Source: Azospirillum soli
Lineage (GTDB): Bacteria > Pseudomonadota > Alphaproteobacteria > Azospirillales > Azospirillaceae
NCBI RefSeq assembly: GCF_017876165.1
Contig: NZ_JAGINQ010000007.1
Location: 186,001 to 250,000 of the forward strand
Length of the DNA: 64,000 nt
Direction of reading: 5' to 3'
A program made the position numbers and the translations under genes. Under the pieces are notes generated by a model. The model ran no database searches and had not been told where the DNA came from. It saw only the letters and a program-made list of their open reading frames with translations. This document shows positions 22,199-33,608 of the stretch, one piece after another (positions within the stretch are counted from its first letter, which is position 1; each line of letters opens with the position of its first letter).

Positions 22199-23626
22199 AT
22201 GCAGTTCGCGTTCGACGGAATGTCGGTGGCGCTCGGGCTTCTGCTGGGGGCGGTGCTCGCCGGCGCGATCCTGCGCGTGTTCGCCGCACGCGCGGAGGCC
22301 GAGGCACGCGCCCTCCACGCGGAGCTGGCGACCCGACTCGACCTCGCCGAGCGGATCGAGGGGGATCTCCGCGACGATATTGAGGCGCGCGACCATCAGA
22401 TCGCCCGCCTGACCGGCGAGGTGGCCGCCGCCCGCGAGCGTCAGGCCGAACTGACCACCACCATCGCCAAGGAACGCTCCGCCCACGCCGAGAAGCTGGC
22501 CCTGCTGGAACAGGCCCAGGCCGCGCTGGCCGACAGCTTCAAGGCCCTGTCCGCCGAGGCCCTGCGCTCCAACAACCAGAGCTTCCTCGACCTCGCCAAG
22601 GAAACGCTGGCGACCTTCCAGGAGCAGGCGAAGGGCGATCTGGACAAGCGGCAGGCGGCCATTTCCGAAATCGTCGCCCCGGTCCGCCAGTCGCTGGAGA
22701 AGATGGACGGCCAGATCCAGGAAATGGAGCGCACCCGGGCCGGCGCCTACGAGGGGCTGAAGCAGCAGGTGCTTTCCCTGCTCGAAACCCAGACCCAACT
22801 GCGCGCCGAGACCGGCAACCTCGTTCGTGCCCTGCGTACCCCGGCGGCGCGCGGTCGCTGGGGCGAAATCCAGCTGCGCCGGGTCTGCGAGATGGCCGGC
22901 ATGCTCGACCACTGCGACTTCTTCGAGCAGGCCAGCGTGGACAAAACCAGCATGGAGACCGGCACTGGCAAGCTGCGCCCCGACCTGATCGTCCGGCTGC
23001 CAGGCGGCAAGACCATCGTCGTGGACGCCAAGACGCCGCTGGAAGGCTACCTCGACGGCATCCAGGGCGACGACGACGCCCGCCGGGACGGCCTGTCCCG
23101 CCACGCCCGGCACGTGCGCGACCACATGAAGCAGCTGGGCGCCAAGGCCTATTGGGACCAGTTCGAGGACACGCCGGAATTCGTCGTGCTGTTCCTGCCC
23201 GGCGAAAACTTCTTCTCCGCCGCGCTGGAGCACGACCCGACCCTGATCGAGGCGGGCATCGACCATCGCGTGATCCTCGCCACGCCGACGACGCTGATCG
23301 CCCTGCTGCGCGCCGTCGCCTACGGCTGGCGACAGGAACGGCTGGCCGACAACGCCCGCGAGATCAGCGGCCTCGGCGCCGAACTCTACAAGCGCCTGTG
23401 CGACCTTGGCGGCCACATGGAGCGGCTGGGCCACCAGCTGGAAAAGGCGGTCGGCTGCTACAACGGCGCGGTCGGCAGCCTGGAGGCCCGCGTGCTGGTC
23501 AGCGCGCGCCGTTTCCGCGACCTGCACGTCGCCCCGGACGGCGCCGAGATCCCGCTGCTGGAGCCGCTCGACCACGCCCCGCGCCACCTCCAGGCACCGG
23601 AGCTTCGGGCGAGGGTGGAAGCGTAA
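22199..23626 (+). CDS. rmuC: DNA recombination protein RmuC homologue
   Basis: 475 residues from MQFAFDGMSVALGLLLG; upstream in-frame codons give an implausible leader. One N-terminal membrane helix (about 8-26) is followed by a long coiled coil (30-190) and the RmuC nuclease-like core (RGRWGEIQLRRVCEMAGM, IVVDAKTPLEGYLDG, FLPGENFFSAAL, LATPTTLIALLRAVAYGWRQE). E. coli RmuC limits inversions at short inverted repeats, of interest in a region rich in such repeats. Product call is secure; the cellular role is by homology. Confidence 0.93.
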   Translation: MQFAFDGMSVALGLLLGAVLAGAILRVFAARAEAEARALHAELATRLDLAERIEGDLRDDIEARDHQIARLTGEVAAARERQAELTTTIAKERSAHAEKLALLEQAQAALADSFKALSAEALRSNNQSFLDLAKETLATFQEQAKGDLDKRQAAISEIVAPVRQSLEKMDGQIQEMERTRAGAYEGLKQQVLSLLETQTQLRAETGNLVRALRTPAARGRWGEIQLRRVCEMAGMLDHCDFFEQASVDKTSMETGTGKLRPDLIVRLPGGKTIVVDAKTPLEGYLDGIQGDDDARRDGLSRHARHVRDHMKQLGAKAYWDQFEDTPEFVVLFLPGENFFSAALEHDPTLIEAGIDHRVILATPTTLIALLRAVAYGWRQERLADNAREISGLGAELYKRLCDLGGHMERLGHQLEKAVGCYNGAVGSLEARVLVSARRFRDLHVAPDGAEIPLLEPLDHAPRHLQAPELRARVEA

Positions 23627-23812
23627 GTGGGATCCCCTGCCCCTTTTTTAGCCTTGCAAAGGCTGGCCGGGTCCCCACGTTCCTTCCGTCATTCTGCTTC
23701 GGACTGCCGGCCTGCTACGCCTTCGGGTGCCCAGATCGTCGCTATGCCTGGACACAGTCTGATGCGCCGTACCGTTCGATGCGGCGCCATTCACACGAAA
23801 CGGAGGACCATC

Positions 23813-24022
23813 ATGCCCGTCGGCACGATCAAATGGTTCAACAGCACCAAGGGTTACGGTTTCATTCAGCCGGACAACGGCGGCCCGGACGTGTTCGTCC
23901 ACATCTCCGCCGTCGAGCGTGCCGGTCTCGGCACCTTGAACGAGGGCCAGAAGATCTCCTATGAGGAGCAGCGCGACCCGAAGCGCGGCAAGACCTCGGC
24001 GGAGAACCTGAAGGCGGTCTGA
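23813..24022 (+). CDS. cspA: Cold-shock domain protein (CspA family)
   Basis: 69-residue single OB-fold nucleic-acid chaperone. RNP1 KGYGFIQP and RNP2 VFVHIS are intact. ATG follows CGGAGG at good spacing. An untranslated leader of up to 180 nt with a small hairpin (AGCCTTGCAAAGGCT) lies upstream, as is common for csp mRNAs. Confidence 0.96.
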   Translation: MPVGTIKWFNSTKGYGFIQPDNGGPDVFVHISAVERAGLGTLNEGQKISYEEQRDPKRGKTSAENLKAV

Positions 24023-24047
24023 TCCGCCGAACCCGTTCCGAACGAAG

Positions 24048-24071
24048 GGGGCACCGGGAAACCGGTGCCCC
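24048..24071 (+). terminator. Intrinsic terminator after cspA
   Basis: A 10-bp perfect stem GGGGCACCGG/CCGGTGCCCC closed by a GAAA tetraloop, followed by TTTCC, 25 nt after the cspA stop codon. Confidence 0.8.
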
Positions 24072-24120
24072 TTTCCGTTGCGCGTTTCCCAGCCACCCCA
24101 GCCACCGGAGCAATTCCCCC

Positions 24121-24345
24121 ATGGCCCGCAAGAAGCAGCCCGCCGACAACGGCTTCATCCTGTTCGACGTTTTCTACCAGGACGGCGCCCGCACCTCCAA
24201 CCGCAAGGTGCCGAGCAACCTCGTCGGCGGCCTGGACGGCGACGAGCCCGCCCGCGCCTTCATCGAGGAGCAGGACCGCAAGATCGCCGAGATGTCCGGC
24301 AACCCGCGCGGCCCCATCAAGTCGATTACCCGCTCGCCGCTCTGA
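24121..24345 (+). CDS. Small conserved-looking protein of unknown function
   Basis: 74 residues, ATG with GGAG about 10 nt upstream. MARKKQPADNGFILFDVFYQDG followed by RTSNRKVPSNLVGGLDGDEPA. It is soluble and charged, with no recognised domain. It has its own position between the cspA terminator and def. Codon usage matches the genome, so it is probably a real gene. Confidence 0.7.
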   Translation: MARKKQPADNGFILFDVFYQDGARTSNRKVPSNLVGGLDGDEPARAFIEEQDRKIAEMSGNPRGPIKSITRSPL

Positions 24346-24443
24346 TCGATTGCAACGGCGGGCCATTGGCCTTCCTTGACCGGACGGCCCGCCCTGCATA
24401 TTTTGGAATTTTGTAACCTCCCCCGCACCGTTGCCGAGCACCC

Positions 24444-24956
24444 ATGGCCGTTCTGGAAATCCTCGTCGCCCCGCACCCCGTGCTGAAGCAGAAGGCGAAG
24501 CCCGTCGATAAGGTTGACGCGCGCGTCGCCAAGCTGATGGACGACATGGTGGAAACCATGTACGCCGCCCAGGGCATCGGCCTCGCCGCCCCGCAGATCG
24601 GCGTGCTGGAGCGCGTCATCGTCGTGGACGTGCACGAAAAGGGGGAGGCACCGAACCCCATTCGCCTCGCCAACCCGGAAATCGTCTGGACGTCCGACGA
24701 AAAGTCCGTCTGCGAAGAAGGCTGCCTGTCGGTGCCCGAGCAGTACGCCGAGGTGACCCGCCCCAAGGCGATCCGCGTCCGCTACCTCGATGAGAAGAAC
24801 GAGGTTCGGGAGATGGACGCGGACGGCATGCTCGCCACCTGCATCCAGCACGAGATCGACCACCTGAACGGCGTCCTGTTCGTCGATTACCTGTCCTCGC
24901 TGAAGCGCGGCATCATTCTGCGCAAGGTGCAGAAGATGCAGCGCCAGAACGCCTGA
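24444..24956 (+). CDS. def: Peptide deformylase
   Basis: 170-residue metalloenzyme that removes the formyl group from nascent peptides. All three motifs are intact: [19 protein letters not shown] and QHEIDHLNG (metal ligands Cys, His, His and catalytic Glu). It starts the def-fmt-truA run; fmt begins 19 nt after its stop. Confidence 0.97.
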   Translation: MAVLEILVAPHPVLKQKAKPVDKVDARVAKLMDDMVETMYAAQGIGLAAPQIGVLERVIVVDVHEKGEAPNPIRLANPEIVWTSDEKSVCEEGCLSVPEQYAEVTRPKAIRVRYLDEKNEVREMDADGMLATCIQHEIDHLNGVLFVDYLSSLKRGIILRKVQKMQRQNA

Positions 24957-24975
24957 CCGGGACGAACCGACCGAC

Positions 24976-25932
24976 ATGACCAAGCTCCGCCTCGTCTTCA
25001 TGGGCACGCCGGACTTCGCCGTGCCCAGCCTCCGCGCGCTGGTCGAGGCGGGGCATGAGGTTCTCTGCGTCTACAGCCAGCCGCCCCGCCCCGCCGGGCG
25101 CGGCCAGCAGGTGCAGAAATCGCCGGTCCACCGCTTCGCCGACGAGCGCAGCATCCCCGTGCGCACGCCGAAATCCCTGCGCAACGCCGAGGCCCAGGCC
25201 GAGTTCGCCGAGCTGAAGGCCGACGCCGCCGTGGTCGCCGCCTACGGCCTGATCCTGCCGCAGCCGGTCCTCGACGCGCCGCGCCTGGGCTGCCTGAACG
25301 TGCACGGCTCGCTGCTGCCGCGCTGGCGCGGTGCGGCCCCCATCCAGCGCTCCATCCTCGCTGGCGACGCCGAGACCGGCATCACCATCATGCAGATGGA
25401 CATCGGGCTCGACACCGGGGCCATGCTGCTGAAGGGCGCGGTGCCGATCACGCCGGAGACCACCTCCTCCACCCTGCACGACCAGCTCGCCGACATCGGC
25501 GCGCGCCTGATCGTGGAGGCTCTGGACGGCCTCGCCGCCGGCCGCTTGACTGCCGAGCCGCAGCCCGAGGAGGGCGTGACCTACGCCGCCAAGCTGACCC
25601 GCGAGGACGGCCGGCTAGACTGGACCAGGGACGCGGCCTTCGTCGAACGGCAGGTCCGCGCCCTCACCCCCTGGCCCGGCTGCTGGTTCGACGCCAACAA
25701 CGAACGCATCAAGGTGCTGAAAGCGGTGGTGGCGGATGCCTCCAAAGCCGCTCCCGGCACCCTGCTGGACGACCGGCTGACCATCGCCTGCGCCGACGGC
25801 GCCGTGCGCCTGACCACCGTGCAGCGGCCGGGCAAGGCGCCGGTCGGCGGCGCGGACTACCTGCGCGGCCTGCACGGCGCGCTGCCCGTGGGCACCGTTC
25901 TTGAAAACGCGGCATGCAGCGCTGGAAGCTGA
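24976..25932 (+). CDS. fmt: Methionyl-tRNA formyltransferase
   Basis: 318 residues; formylates initiator Met-tRNA using 10-formyl-THF. N-terminal catalytic domain [18 protein letters not shown], with the folate-site signature [18 protein letters not shown] and [14 protein letters not shown]. The C-terminal OB domain follows. Its last 19 nt overlap truA, which suggests translational coupling. Confidence 0.97.
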   Translation: MTKLRLVFMGTPDFAVPSLRALVEAGHEVLCVYSQPPRPAGRGQQVQKSPVHRFADERSIPVRTPKSLRNAEAQAEFAELKADAAVVAAYGLILPQPVLDAPRLGCLNVHGSLLPRWRGAAPIQRSILAGDAETGITIMQMDIGLDTGAMLLKGAVPITPETTSSTLHDQLADIGARLIVEALDGLAAGRLTAEPQPEEGVTYAAKLTREDGRLDWTRDAAFVERQVRALTPWPGCWFDANNERIKVLKAVVADASKAAPGTLLDDRLTIACADGAVRLTTVQRPGKAPVGGADYLRGLHGALPVGTVLENAACSAGS

Positions 25933-26651
25933 CCATCGAGTATGACGGCCGGCCTTTCGTCGGCTGGCAGCGCCAGGACAACGGCCCCTCCGTCCAGCAA
26001 ACGCTGGAAGAAGCGGTGCAGCGCCTGTCCGGCGAGACCGTACGCGTCCACGCGTCGGGACGTACGGACGCGGGCGTACACGCGCTGGGCCAGGTCTGCC
26101 ACGTCGACCTGGAGAAGCCCTTCACCGGCCTGAAGCTGCGCGACGCGCTGAACTTCCACCTCAAGCCCGCGCCCGTCGCCGTGCTGCTGGCCGAAGAGGT
26201 GCCGGAGGACTTCCACGCCCGCCTGACCTCCATCGGCCGCTCCTACGTCTACCGCATCGTCAACCGCCGCGCCCCGCTGGCGCTCGACGTCGGCCGGGCG
26301 TGGCACGTGCAGCGCCCGCTCAACGCCGAGGCCATGCACGTCGCGGCGCAGGTTCTGGTCGGCCAGCACGACTTCACCAGCTTCCGCGCCGCGCTCTGCC
26401 AGGCCAAGTCGCCGCTGAAGACGCTCGACCGGCTGGACGTGGAGCGCATCGGCGAGGAAATCCGCATCCACGCCGCCGCCCGCTCCTTCCTGCACCATCA
26501 GGTGCGCAACATGGTCGGCACGCTGGAGCTGGTCGGGGCCGGCAAATGGGCCGCCGAGGATGTGCGCCGGGCGCTGGAGGCGCGCGACCGCTCCAAGGCC
26601 GGACCGACCGCCCCGCCGGACGGCCTCTACTTCGTCGCCGCGCGCTACTGA
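25914..26651 (+). CDS. truA: tRNA pseudouridine synthase A
   Basis: 245 residues; makes pseudouridine at positions 38-40 of the tRNA anticodon arm. The catalytic Asp lies in [14 protein letters not shown]. It starts inside the end of fmt ([19 protein letters not shown] is the standard N-terminus). Length is normal. Confidence 0.97.
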   Translation: MQRWKLTIEYDGRPFVGWQRQDNGPSVQQTLEEAVQRLSGETVRVHASGRTDAGVHALGQVCHVDLEKPFTGLKLRDALNFHLKPAPVAVLLAEEVPEDFHARLTSIGRSYVYRIVNRRAPLALDVGRAWHVQRPLNAEAMHVAAQVLVGQHDFTSFRAALCQAKSPLKTLDRLDVERIGEEIRIHAAARSFLHHQVRNMVGTLELVGAGKWAAEDVRRALEARDRSKAGPTAPPDGLYFVAARY

Positions 26652-26714
26652 CAGGCTTACGATTTGCGGCTAGGATTGACTGGCTGACGAACCATTGGCC
26701 GGTGGCCGCTGTCC

Positions 26715-28040
26715 GTGCGCCGAATCGCCCTGCCGATCCTGCTGTTGACTGCCGCGCTGCTGTTTCTGGCCGGCTGCGGCGGCGTGGACACGGAGCAGGT
26801 GGCGCTGTGCCGCAAGCTGATCCCCGCCTTCGAATCCGCCCCGATCACCCTGGTCGAGGCGGCGCAGGCGTCCGCCGACGCCCAGACCGTCCGCCTGACC
26901 TACCGCGCCGGAGCCGAGCCGCACTGGATTGACTGCCGCTTCGGCGGCCGCTACTTCGACGCGCGCCGGCACGATCTGGAAGCGGTGACCACCGACCGCA
27001 CCGGCCCGCTGACCGAGATGCAGTTCATCATGCTGCGGGTCTGGGCCGGTCTGCCCGCCGCCCGCATCGGCCTGCCGCCGGAAGCCGTTGGAGCAAAGCC
27101 GTCCGGCCCCACCGACTGGGCGCCCCTTCTCTTCTTCGTGCAGCAGGTCATCAACGCGGCGACGGTCGCCTGCGTCTATGGGCTTCTGGCGCTGGGCTAC
27201 ACGCTGGTCTACGGCATCCTCGGCCAGATCAACCTCGCCATGGGCGAGCTGACCATGATCGGCGCCATGGTGACCGCCATGGGGGCGGCGGCGCTGGGCA
27301 TGGCCGGGCTGGGCTCGCTGCCGCTGGCCGTGCTCGGGGTTCTGGCGACCGTCATGGCGCTCACCGCCGTGCAGGGCTGGACCATGGACCGGCTGGTGTT
27401 CCGCCGGCTGCGCAACGTGCACAGCCACACGCCGCTGATCGCCGCCATCGGCCTGTCGCTCGCCTACCAGGAGGGCGTGCGCCTGCTGCACGGCGCCCGC
27501 GACTGGTGGCCCGCCCCAATCCTGGCCGAGCGGCATGATTTGCTGAGCGACGGCTCCTTCACCGTCACCGCCCTTACCTCGCAGGCGGTGATCCTGCTGA
27601 TGACCGCCGGCCTTTACGCTCTTCTCTGGGCCATCATGCAGCGCACGGCTTATGGTCGCGCCCACCGCGCCTGCGCCGACGATGTGGAGGCGGCGGAACT
27701 GGTCGGCGTGGACGTGAACCGCACGGTCGCCACCACCTTCGCGGTCGGCGGCGCGCTGGCAGCGGCGGCGGGTGCGGTGATCGCGCTCTACTACGGCGGG
27801 GTGAACTTCTACACGGGCTATCTGGTGGGCTTCAAAGCCCTGGCCGCCGCCGTGGTGGGCGGCATCGGCTCGGTCCCCGGCGCCATGCTGGGCGGCGCGC
27901 TGCTGGGGCTGGTCGAGACCTTCTGGTCGGCCTATTTCGCCATCGCCTACAAGGACATCGTGGCCTTCGGCCTGCTGACCCTGTTCCTGATCTACCGGCC
28001 GAACGGCCTTCTGGGCAAGGACCGCTCGCGGGGGGATTGA
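26715..28040 (+). CDS. LivH-type branched-chain amino acid ABC permease with lipoprotein-like N-terminal extension
   Basis: 441 residues, GTG start 63 nt after truA. Residues 1-21 form a lipoprotein-like signal (LLFLAGC), followed by about 110 soluble residues with no recognised domain (WIDCRFGGRYFD). From about 135 there is a complete LivH permease with 7-8 helices (YGLLALGYTLVYGILGQINLAMGE, DVEAAELVGVDVNRTVATTF, VVGGIGSVPGAMLGGALLGL). LivH proteins are usually about 300 residues, so the extension is the unusual part. No livM, livG or livF follows; a terminator does. Confidence 0.85.
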   Translation: MRRIALPILLLTAALLFLAGCGGVDTEQVALCRKLIPAFESAPITLVEAAQASADAQTVRLTYRAGAEPHWIDCRFGGRYFDARRHDLEAVTTDRTGPLTEMQFIMLRVWAGLPAARIGLPPEAVGAKPSGPTDWAPLLFFVQQVINAATVACVYGLLALGYTLVYGILGQINLAMGELTMIGAMVTAMGAAALGMAGLGSLPLAVLGVLATVMALTAVQGWTMDRLVFRRLRNVHSHTPLIAAIGLSLAYQEGVRLLHGARDWWPAPILAERHDLLSDGSFTVTALTSQAVILLMTAGLYALLWAIMQRTAYGRAHRACADDVEAAELVGVDVNRTVATTFAVGGALAAAAGAVIALYYGGVNFYTGYLVGFKALAAAVVGGIGSVPGAMLGGALLGLVETFWSAYFAIAYKDIVAFGLLTLFLIYRPNGLLGKDRSRGD

Positions 28041-28055
28041 ACTCCCCAGAAAAAC

Positions 28056-28079
28056 CGAGGGGGCCTTTCGGCCCCCTCG
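28056..28079. terminator. Terminator between the permease gene and convergent leuC
   Basis: Perfect 10-bp stem CGAGGGGGCC/GGCCCCCTCG with a TTTC loop; A-run before it and TTTCTTTT after it. It serves the plus-strand permease and plausibly also the minus-strand leuC. Confidence 0.88.
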
Positions 28080-28085
28080 TTTCTT

Positions 28086-29489
28086 TTACAGCTCGCGGAC
28101 GTCGGCCAGATGGCCGGTCACCGCCGCCGCCACGGCCATGGCCGGGCTGACGAGGTGGGTGCGGCCACCGCGGCCCTGACGGCCCTCGAAGTTGCGGTTC
28201 GAGGTGGAGGCGCTGCGCTCGCCCGGCGACAGGCGGTCGGCGTTCATCGCCAGGCACATGGAACAGCCCGGCTCGCGCCATTCGAAGCCGGCCTCGGTGA
28301 AGACCTTGTCCAGACCCTCTTCCTCCGCCTGCTCCTTGACGAGGCCGGAGCCGGGGACGACCAGCGCCCGCACGCCCTCGGCGACCTTGCGGCCCTTGGC
28401 GAGGTCAGCGGCGGCGCGCAGATCCTCGATGCGGCCGTTGGTGCAGGAGCCGATGAAGACCGTGTCCACCTTCACGTCAGTCAGCTTTTGACCCGGCGTC
28501 AGGCCCATGTACTCCAGCGCGCGCTCGACGGCGGCGCGCTTGCCGGCGTCGGCCACGTCGGCCGGGTTCGGGACGGTCGCGGTGATCGGCAGCACGTCCT
28601 CGGGGCTGGTGCCCCAGGTGACCTGCGGGGCGATGTCGGCGGCGTTCAGCACGACGGTGGTGTCGTAGACGGCACCCTCATCCGACGGCAGGGTCTTCCA
28701 ATACTCGACGGCCTGCTCCCAGGCGCCGGCCTTCGGGGCCAGCGGGCGGCCCTTGATGTATTCGAAGGTCTTCTCGTCCGGCGCGATCAGGCCGGCGCGG
28801 GCGCCGCCCTCGATGGCCATGTTGCAGACGGTCATGCGGCCTTCCATCGACAGCGAGCGGATGGCGTCGCCCGCGAATTCGATGACGTGGCCGGTGCCGC
28901 CGGCGGTGCCGATCTTGCCGATGATCGCCAGCACGATGTCCTTGGCGGTCACGCCCGGCGGCAGTTCACCGTCCACGCGGACCAGCATGTTCTTGGCCGG
29001 CTTCTGCTGCAGCGTCTGGGTGGCCAGCACATGCTCCACCTCCGACGTGCCGATGCCGAAGGCCAGCGCGCCGAAGGCACCATGCGTCGCCGTGTGGCTG
29101 TCGCCGCAGACGATGGTGCAGCCCGGCAGCGTGAAGCCCTGCTCCGGCCCGACGATGTGGACGATGCCCTGGCGGATGTCGTCCATCGGGAAGTAGCGGA
29201 CGCCGAAATCGCGCGCGTTCTTGTCCAGCGTCTCGACCTGGACGCGGCTCTCTTCCTCGACGATGCCTTTGGAGCGGTCGGTGGTCGGCACGTTGTGGTC
29301 CGGCACGGCCAGAGTGGCCTCCGGACGGCGCACCTTGCGGCCGGCGACGCGCAGCCCTTCGAACGCCTGCGGGCTGGTCACCTCGTGGACCAGATGGCGG
29401 TCGATGTAGAGGATGCAGGTGCCGTCGTCCTGGCGGTGGACGACATGGCTGTCCCAGATCTTGTCGAAGAGGGTGCGCGGCTTGGACAT
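28086..29489 (-). CDS. leuC: 3-isopropylmalate dehydratase large subunit
   Basis: 467 residues from [15 protein letters not shown] (GAGAGAG upstream); earlier in-frame codons give an atypical leader. Isomerises isopropylmalate in leucine synthesis together with LeuD, whose gene is not in the window. Aconitase-type features: [34 protein letters not shown] and GCSMCLAMN, giving the three [4Fe-4S] Cys ligands. Confidence 0.97.
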   Translation of the reverse strand: MSKPRTLFDKIWDSHVVHRQDDGTCILYIDRHLVHEVTSPQAFEGLRVAGRKVRRPEATLAVPDHNVPTTDRSKGIVEEESRVQVETLDKNARDFGVRYFPMDDIRQGIVHIVGPEQGFTLPGCTIVCGDSHTATHGAFGALAFGIGTSEVEHVLATQTLQQKPAKNMLVRVDGELPPGVTAKDIVLAIIGKIGTAGGTGHVIEFAGDAIRSLSMEGRMTVCNMAIEGGARAGLIAPDEKTFEYIKGRPLAPKAGAWEQAVEYWKTLPSDEGAVYDTTVVLNAADIAPQVTWGTSPEDVLPITATVPNPADVADAGKRAAVERALEYMGLTPGQKLTDVKVDTVFIGSCTNGRIEDLRAAADLAKGRKVAEGVRALVVPGSGLVKEQAEEEGLDKVFTEAGFEWREPGCSMCLAMNADRLSPGERSASTSNRNFEGRQGRGGRTHLVSPAMAVAAAVTGHLADVREL

Positions 29490-29634
29490 CGTAAGCTCTC
29501 TCTCACAGGCGTCGGGCCAAACGGACGAACGGGGTGGGCGGCCCGGAGGCGGCACAATAGCGTTGTGTCGCGCGGGGGACAAGTATGGCTAACCGTCTTC
29601 CGCAACCGGGGCCTAGCCCGCAAGAAAGTATCTC

Positions 29635-30036
29635 TCAGCCGCCTGTCTTTTCGCCGCCCGCCTTTTCACCGCCGGCCTTCTCACCGAAGGCCACGCGCAC
29701 GGGCGTGCCGTCGTTCAGCATGCCCTTGCCCGTGCCGGACATCAGGTCGATGCTGCGCAGAAGCTCGATGGCGCCGTACCGACCGTCCTGGCAGGACACC
29801 GCGACGATGATGCGCGGCGTCACGTCGGCGGCGTTGTAGGAGCCGTGGCAGGTCAGCCGCTCATCGGCGGTCTGCACCAGATAGACGCCGAGCGGGCTGT
29901 TGGTGCTGGCACGGGCAACGCCCCTGAACGGAGCCTTCTCGCCGAGCGAGCCGGTCACCGGCACTTCGATGGTTTGGCCGGCGGCACAGGCACCGGCGAG
30001 GAGCACGGCGGACAGGGGCAGAAACTTGCGGAGCAT
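29635..30036 (-). CDS. Hypothetical exported or lipoprotein
   Basis: 133 residues from MLRKFLPLSAVLLAGACAAG, with GGGTGAG upstream. The signal peptide ends in LAGAC, a near-lipobox with Ala at -3, so it may be either a lipoprotein or simply secreted. The C-terminus is a short tandem GEKAGGEKAGGEKTGG repeat. No family recognised. Confidence 0.65.
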   Translation of the reverse strand: MLRKFLPLSAVLLAGACAAGQTIEVPVTGSLGEKAPFRGVARASTNSPLGVYLVQTADERLTCHGSYNAADVTPRIIVAVSCQDGRYGAIELLRSIDLMSGTGKGMLNDGTPVRVAFGEKAGGEKAGGEKTGG

Positions 30037-30190
30037 GGGTCTCACCCTATGAGGTAGAACGCCCATCGCTTGTGCCGCTGCAACCCTGCCCCGCAAAGGC
30101 GCGATCCGTCACAGCGACACCATGCCGCCGGTGGAAGCCGGAGCCACCCTGTGCTAGCGTCCCGCCACTCTTGAAACGAGGGGAATTCCC

Positions 30191-30367
30191 GTGTCGGACC
30201 AGACCGTCCGCTGTGAACGCTGCGACAAACGCTACCCGGCGAGCGAGCCGTCCTGCCCGAACTGCCGGCGCATCCGCCAGTCCAACATCGCCATCGCGAC
30301 CGCGCTGGTGATGCTGGTCGTGCTGGTGGTGGTCGGATGGCTGGGCGCACAGATCCTGTTCATGTGA
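30191..30367 (+). CDS. Small zinc-ribbon membrane protein (58 aa)
   Basis: 58 residues: MSDQTVRCERCDKRYPASEP, then SCPNCRR giving a CxxC...CxxC zinc ribbon (Cys 8, 11, 22, 25), then one membrane helix (about 34-56, IAIATALVMLVVLVVVGWLG). GTG start with GAGGGG at proper spacing. It is short, but the composition and ribosome site are convincing. The role is unknown. Confidence 0.75.
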   Translation: MSDQTVRCERCDKRYPASEPSCPNCRRIRQSNIAIATALVMLVVLVVVGWLGAQILFM

Positions 30368-30373
30368 GGTGAT

Positions 30374-30445
30374 GTTGGGTTTCGCCTGCGGCTCAACCCA
30401 ACCTACAGGACGTCGTAGGTCGGGTTGAGCAAAGCGAAACCCAAC
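30374..30445. repeat. Inverted repeat of the GTTGGGTTTCGC...GGGTTGAGC type
   Basis: Left arm 30374-30406 (starting GTTGGGTTTCGC) and right arm 30415-30445 (ending GCGAAACCCAAC) are near-perfect reverse complements around an 8-nt loop. It fills the space between the small membrane-protein gene and the convergent thiC stop, so it may terminate both. Confidence 0.8.
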
Positions 30446-30449
30446 AGAC

Positions 30450-32201
<1,752 letters not shown>

Positions 32202-32310
32202 TCACGATGTTGCCGGACAAACCCGGGACTGTGCGGACGGAGGCGATGGAACGCAGACCCATGACGGTCCTGGGGCGCCCGAAAATACGGATTGCCCGTG
32301 CGAAATTCCT

Positions 32311-32412
32311 CCCTTCGCCGGTATGACCCGGATCAGGTTCTAAGGGTCACCACGTCGCCGCCTTCGGATCGAAGCATCAGCCGGTGGTATCTCAGCCCCC
32401 TACGGGACCCCC
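32311..32412 (-). promoter_or_regulatory. TPP (THI-box) riboswitch upstream of thiC
   Basis: Read on the minus strand, the element contains the conserved GGGGGCTGAGATACCACC, later ACCCTTAGAACCTGATCCGG, and GTCATACCGGCGAAGGGA. These are the conserved P2-P3 and P4-P5 cores of the thiamine pyrophosphate aptamer. The P3 arm includes a variable GC-rich hairpin (GATGCTTCGATCCGAAGG). It lies between the thiC start and the divergent EamA gene. Confidence 0.95.
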
Positions 32413-32516
32413 CTGGAACGGAACCGATGGTGCCGACACGCGCGGCTGCTGTCAAAGGAAAGCAGACCTCCCCAACCATTTGGCGCCCTACCATGCCGGC
32501 AAACTTGGGAGGACCC

Positions 32517-33416
32517 ATGGCAAATGAAGCCATGACGCGCCCCGCCCCCGGAGCGGCGGTGTACGCGCAACTTGCTGGAATGGTGCTGTTCTGGGGCGCC
32601 AACTGGCCGCTGATGAAGACGGCGCTGGCCGACATCGGGCCGCTGACCTTCTGCACCCTGCGCTTCGCGGGGGCAGCGGCGGTGCTGGCCCTGCTGTCAT
32701 CCGTGCTGCGCTTCCCACTGCTGCCCCAGCGTGGGGAGCGCTGGCCGCTCGCCATCATCGGGCTGTTGCAGGTGGCTGGCATGCTTGACCTCAGCGCCAT
32801 CGGCCTGCGGGTCGTACCGCCGGGTCGCGCGGCGGTGCTGGCCTACACCATGCAGATGTGGGCGTTGCCGCTGGGTGTCCTGCTGGCCGGCGAGCGTTTC
32901 ACCAAATGGCGGGTGGCCGGCGCGCTGCTGACGTTCGCGGGCGTGCTGGTGTTCTTCAACCCGGCCCTACTGGACTGGAGCGACACCCAGGTTCTGCTCG
33001 GCAACGGCCTGCTGCTGGCCTGCGCGGTCAGCTGGGCGCTGGGGGCGACGCTCTACCGCCGCCATGGCCGCTGGCAGACCTCCTTCTGGACCCAGACCTT
33101 CTGGATGATCGCGGTCAGCGCCGTCGTGACCGCTCCGCTCGCCCTGGGCACGGAGCACGCGCGCCCCATCCACTGGACGCCCGCCCTGTCCACGGTGCTG
33201 GCCTTCAACTGGCTGGTCGCGACGGGGCTCTGTTACTGGTGGTGGGCCAAGTCGCTGACCGCCATGCCGGCCAGCCAGGCCGGGCAGATCGCCTGCCTCG
33301 TCCCCATCACCGCCCTTCTCCTCAGCGCCGCTTTCCTGGGCGAACCGCTGACCGCCGGCGTGCTGATCGCCGTCGCCCTGATCGGCGCCGGCATCGTCAC
33401 GACCATGCGGGCTTAA
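32517..33416 (+). CDS. EamA-domain (DMT superfamily) transporter
   Basis: 299 residues from MANEAMTRPAPG, with GGAGG upstream; an open frame continues further 5' through the riboswitch antisense but has no start support. Ten predicted membrane helices in two EamA repeats (GMVLFWGANWPLMKTAL; VSWALGATLYRRHG). Metabolite exporter family. The substrate is unknown. It is divergent from thiC, but there is no evidence of a thiamine link. Confidence 0.9.
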   Translation: MANEAMTRPAPGAAVYAQLAGMVLFWGANWPLMKTALADIGPLTFCTLRFAGAAAVLALLSSVLRFPLLPQRGERWPLAIIGLLQVAGMLDLSAIGLRVVPPGRAAVLAYTMQMWALPLGVLLAGERFTKWRVAGALLTFAGVLVFFNPALLDWSDTQVLLGNGLLLACAVSWALGATLYRRHGRWQTSFWTQTFWMIAVSAVVTAPLALGTEHARPIHWTPALSTVLAFNWLVATGLCYWWWAKSLTAMPASQAGQIACLVPITALLLSAAFLGEPLTAGVLIAVALIGAGIVTTMRA

Positions 33417-33418
33417 AG

Positions 33419-33524
33419 CCCTTCTCCCCCTGTGTGGGAGAAGGGTTGGGATGAGGGGGTGGCCGCAGGCCAAAGGGATGTTGCCACGTCAGCGTTTACC
33501 CCTCTCCCCTTGTGGGGTGAGGGG
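33419..33524. repeat. GC-rich intergenic hairpin repeats, copy B
   Basis: CCCTTCTCCC/GGGAGAAGGG (33419-33445) begins three bases after the EamA stop and is followed by GTTGGGATGAGGGGG. A second near-palindrome CCCCTCTCCCC...GGGGTGAGGGG lies at 33499-33524. Same family as the copies at 42075-42167 and 42526-42568. Confidence 0.75.
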
Positions 33525-33548
33525 CTTTGCGCCGCCCCCAACGCCAAA

Positions 33549-33576
33549 CACCCGCCCGGATCACTCCGGGCGGGTG
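33549..33576 (-). terminator. Terminator hairpin of the ribosomal/SRP operon
   Basis: Perfect 12-bp stem CACCCGCCCGGA/TCCGGGCGGGTG with a 4-nt TCAC loop, about 32 nt beyond the rplS stop on the minus strand, followed on that strand by a short TTTGG stretch. Confidence 0.75.
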
Positions 33577-33608
33577 CTGGAAACCTTCTTGACGAAAGGG
33601 GCGCCGGA

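Noticed and set aside
30374..30445. Possible riboswitch or tRNA
   Set aside because: It is a simple two-arm inverted repeat without aptamer or cloverleaf features.
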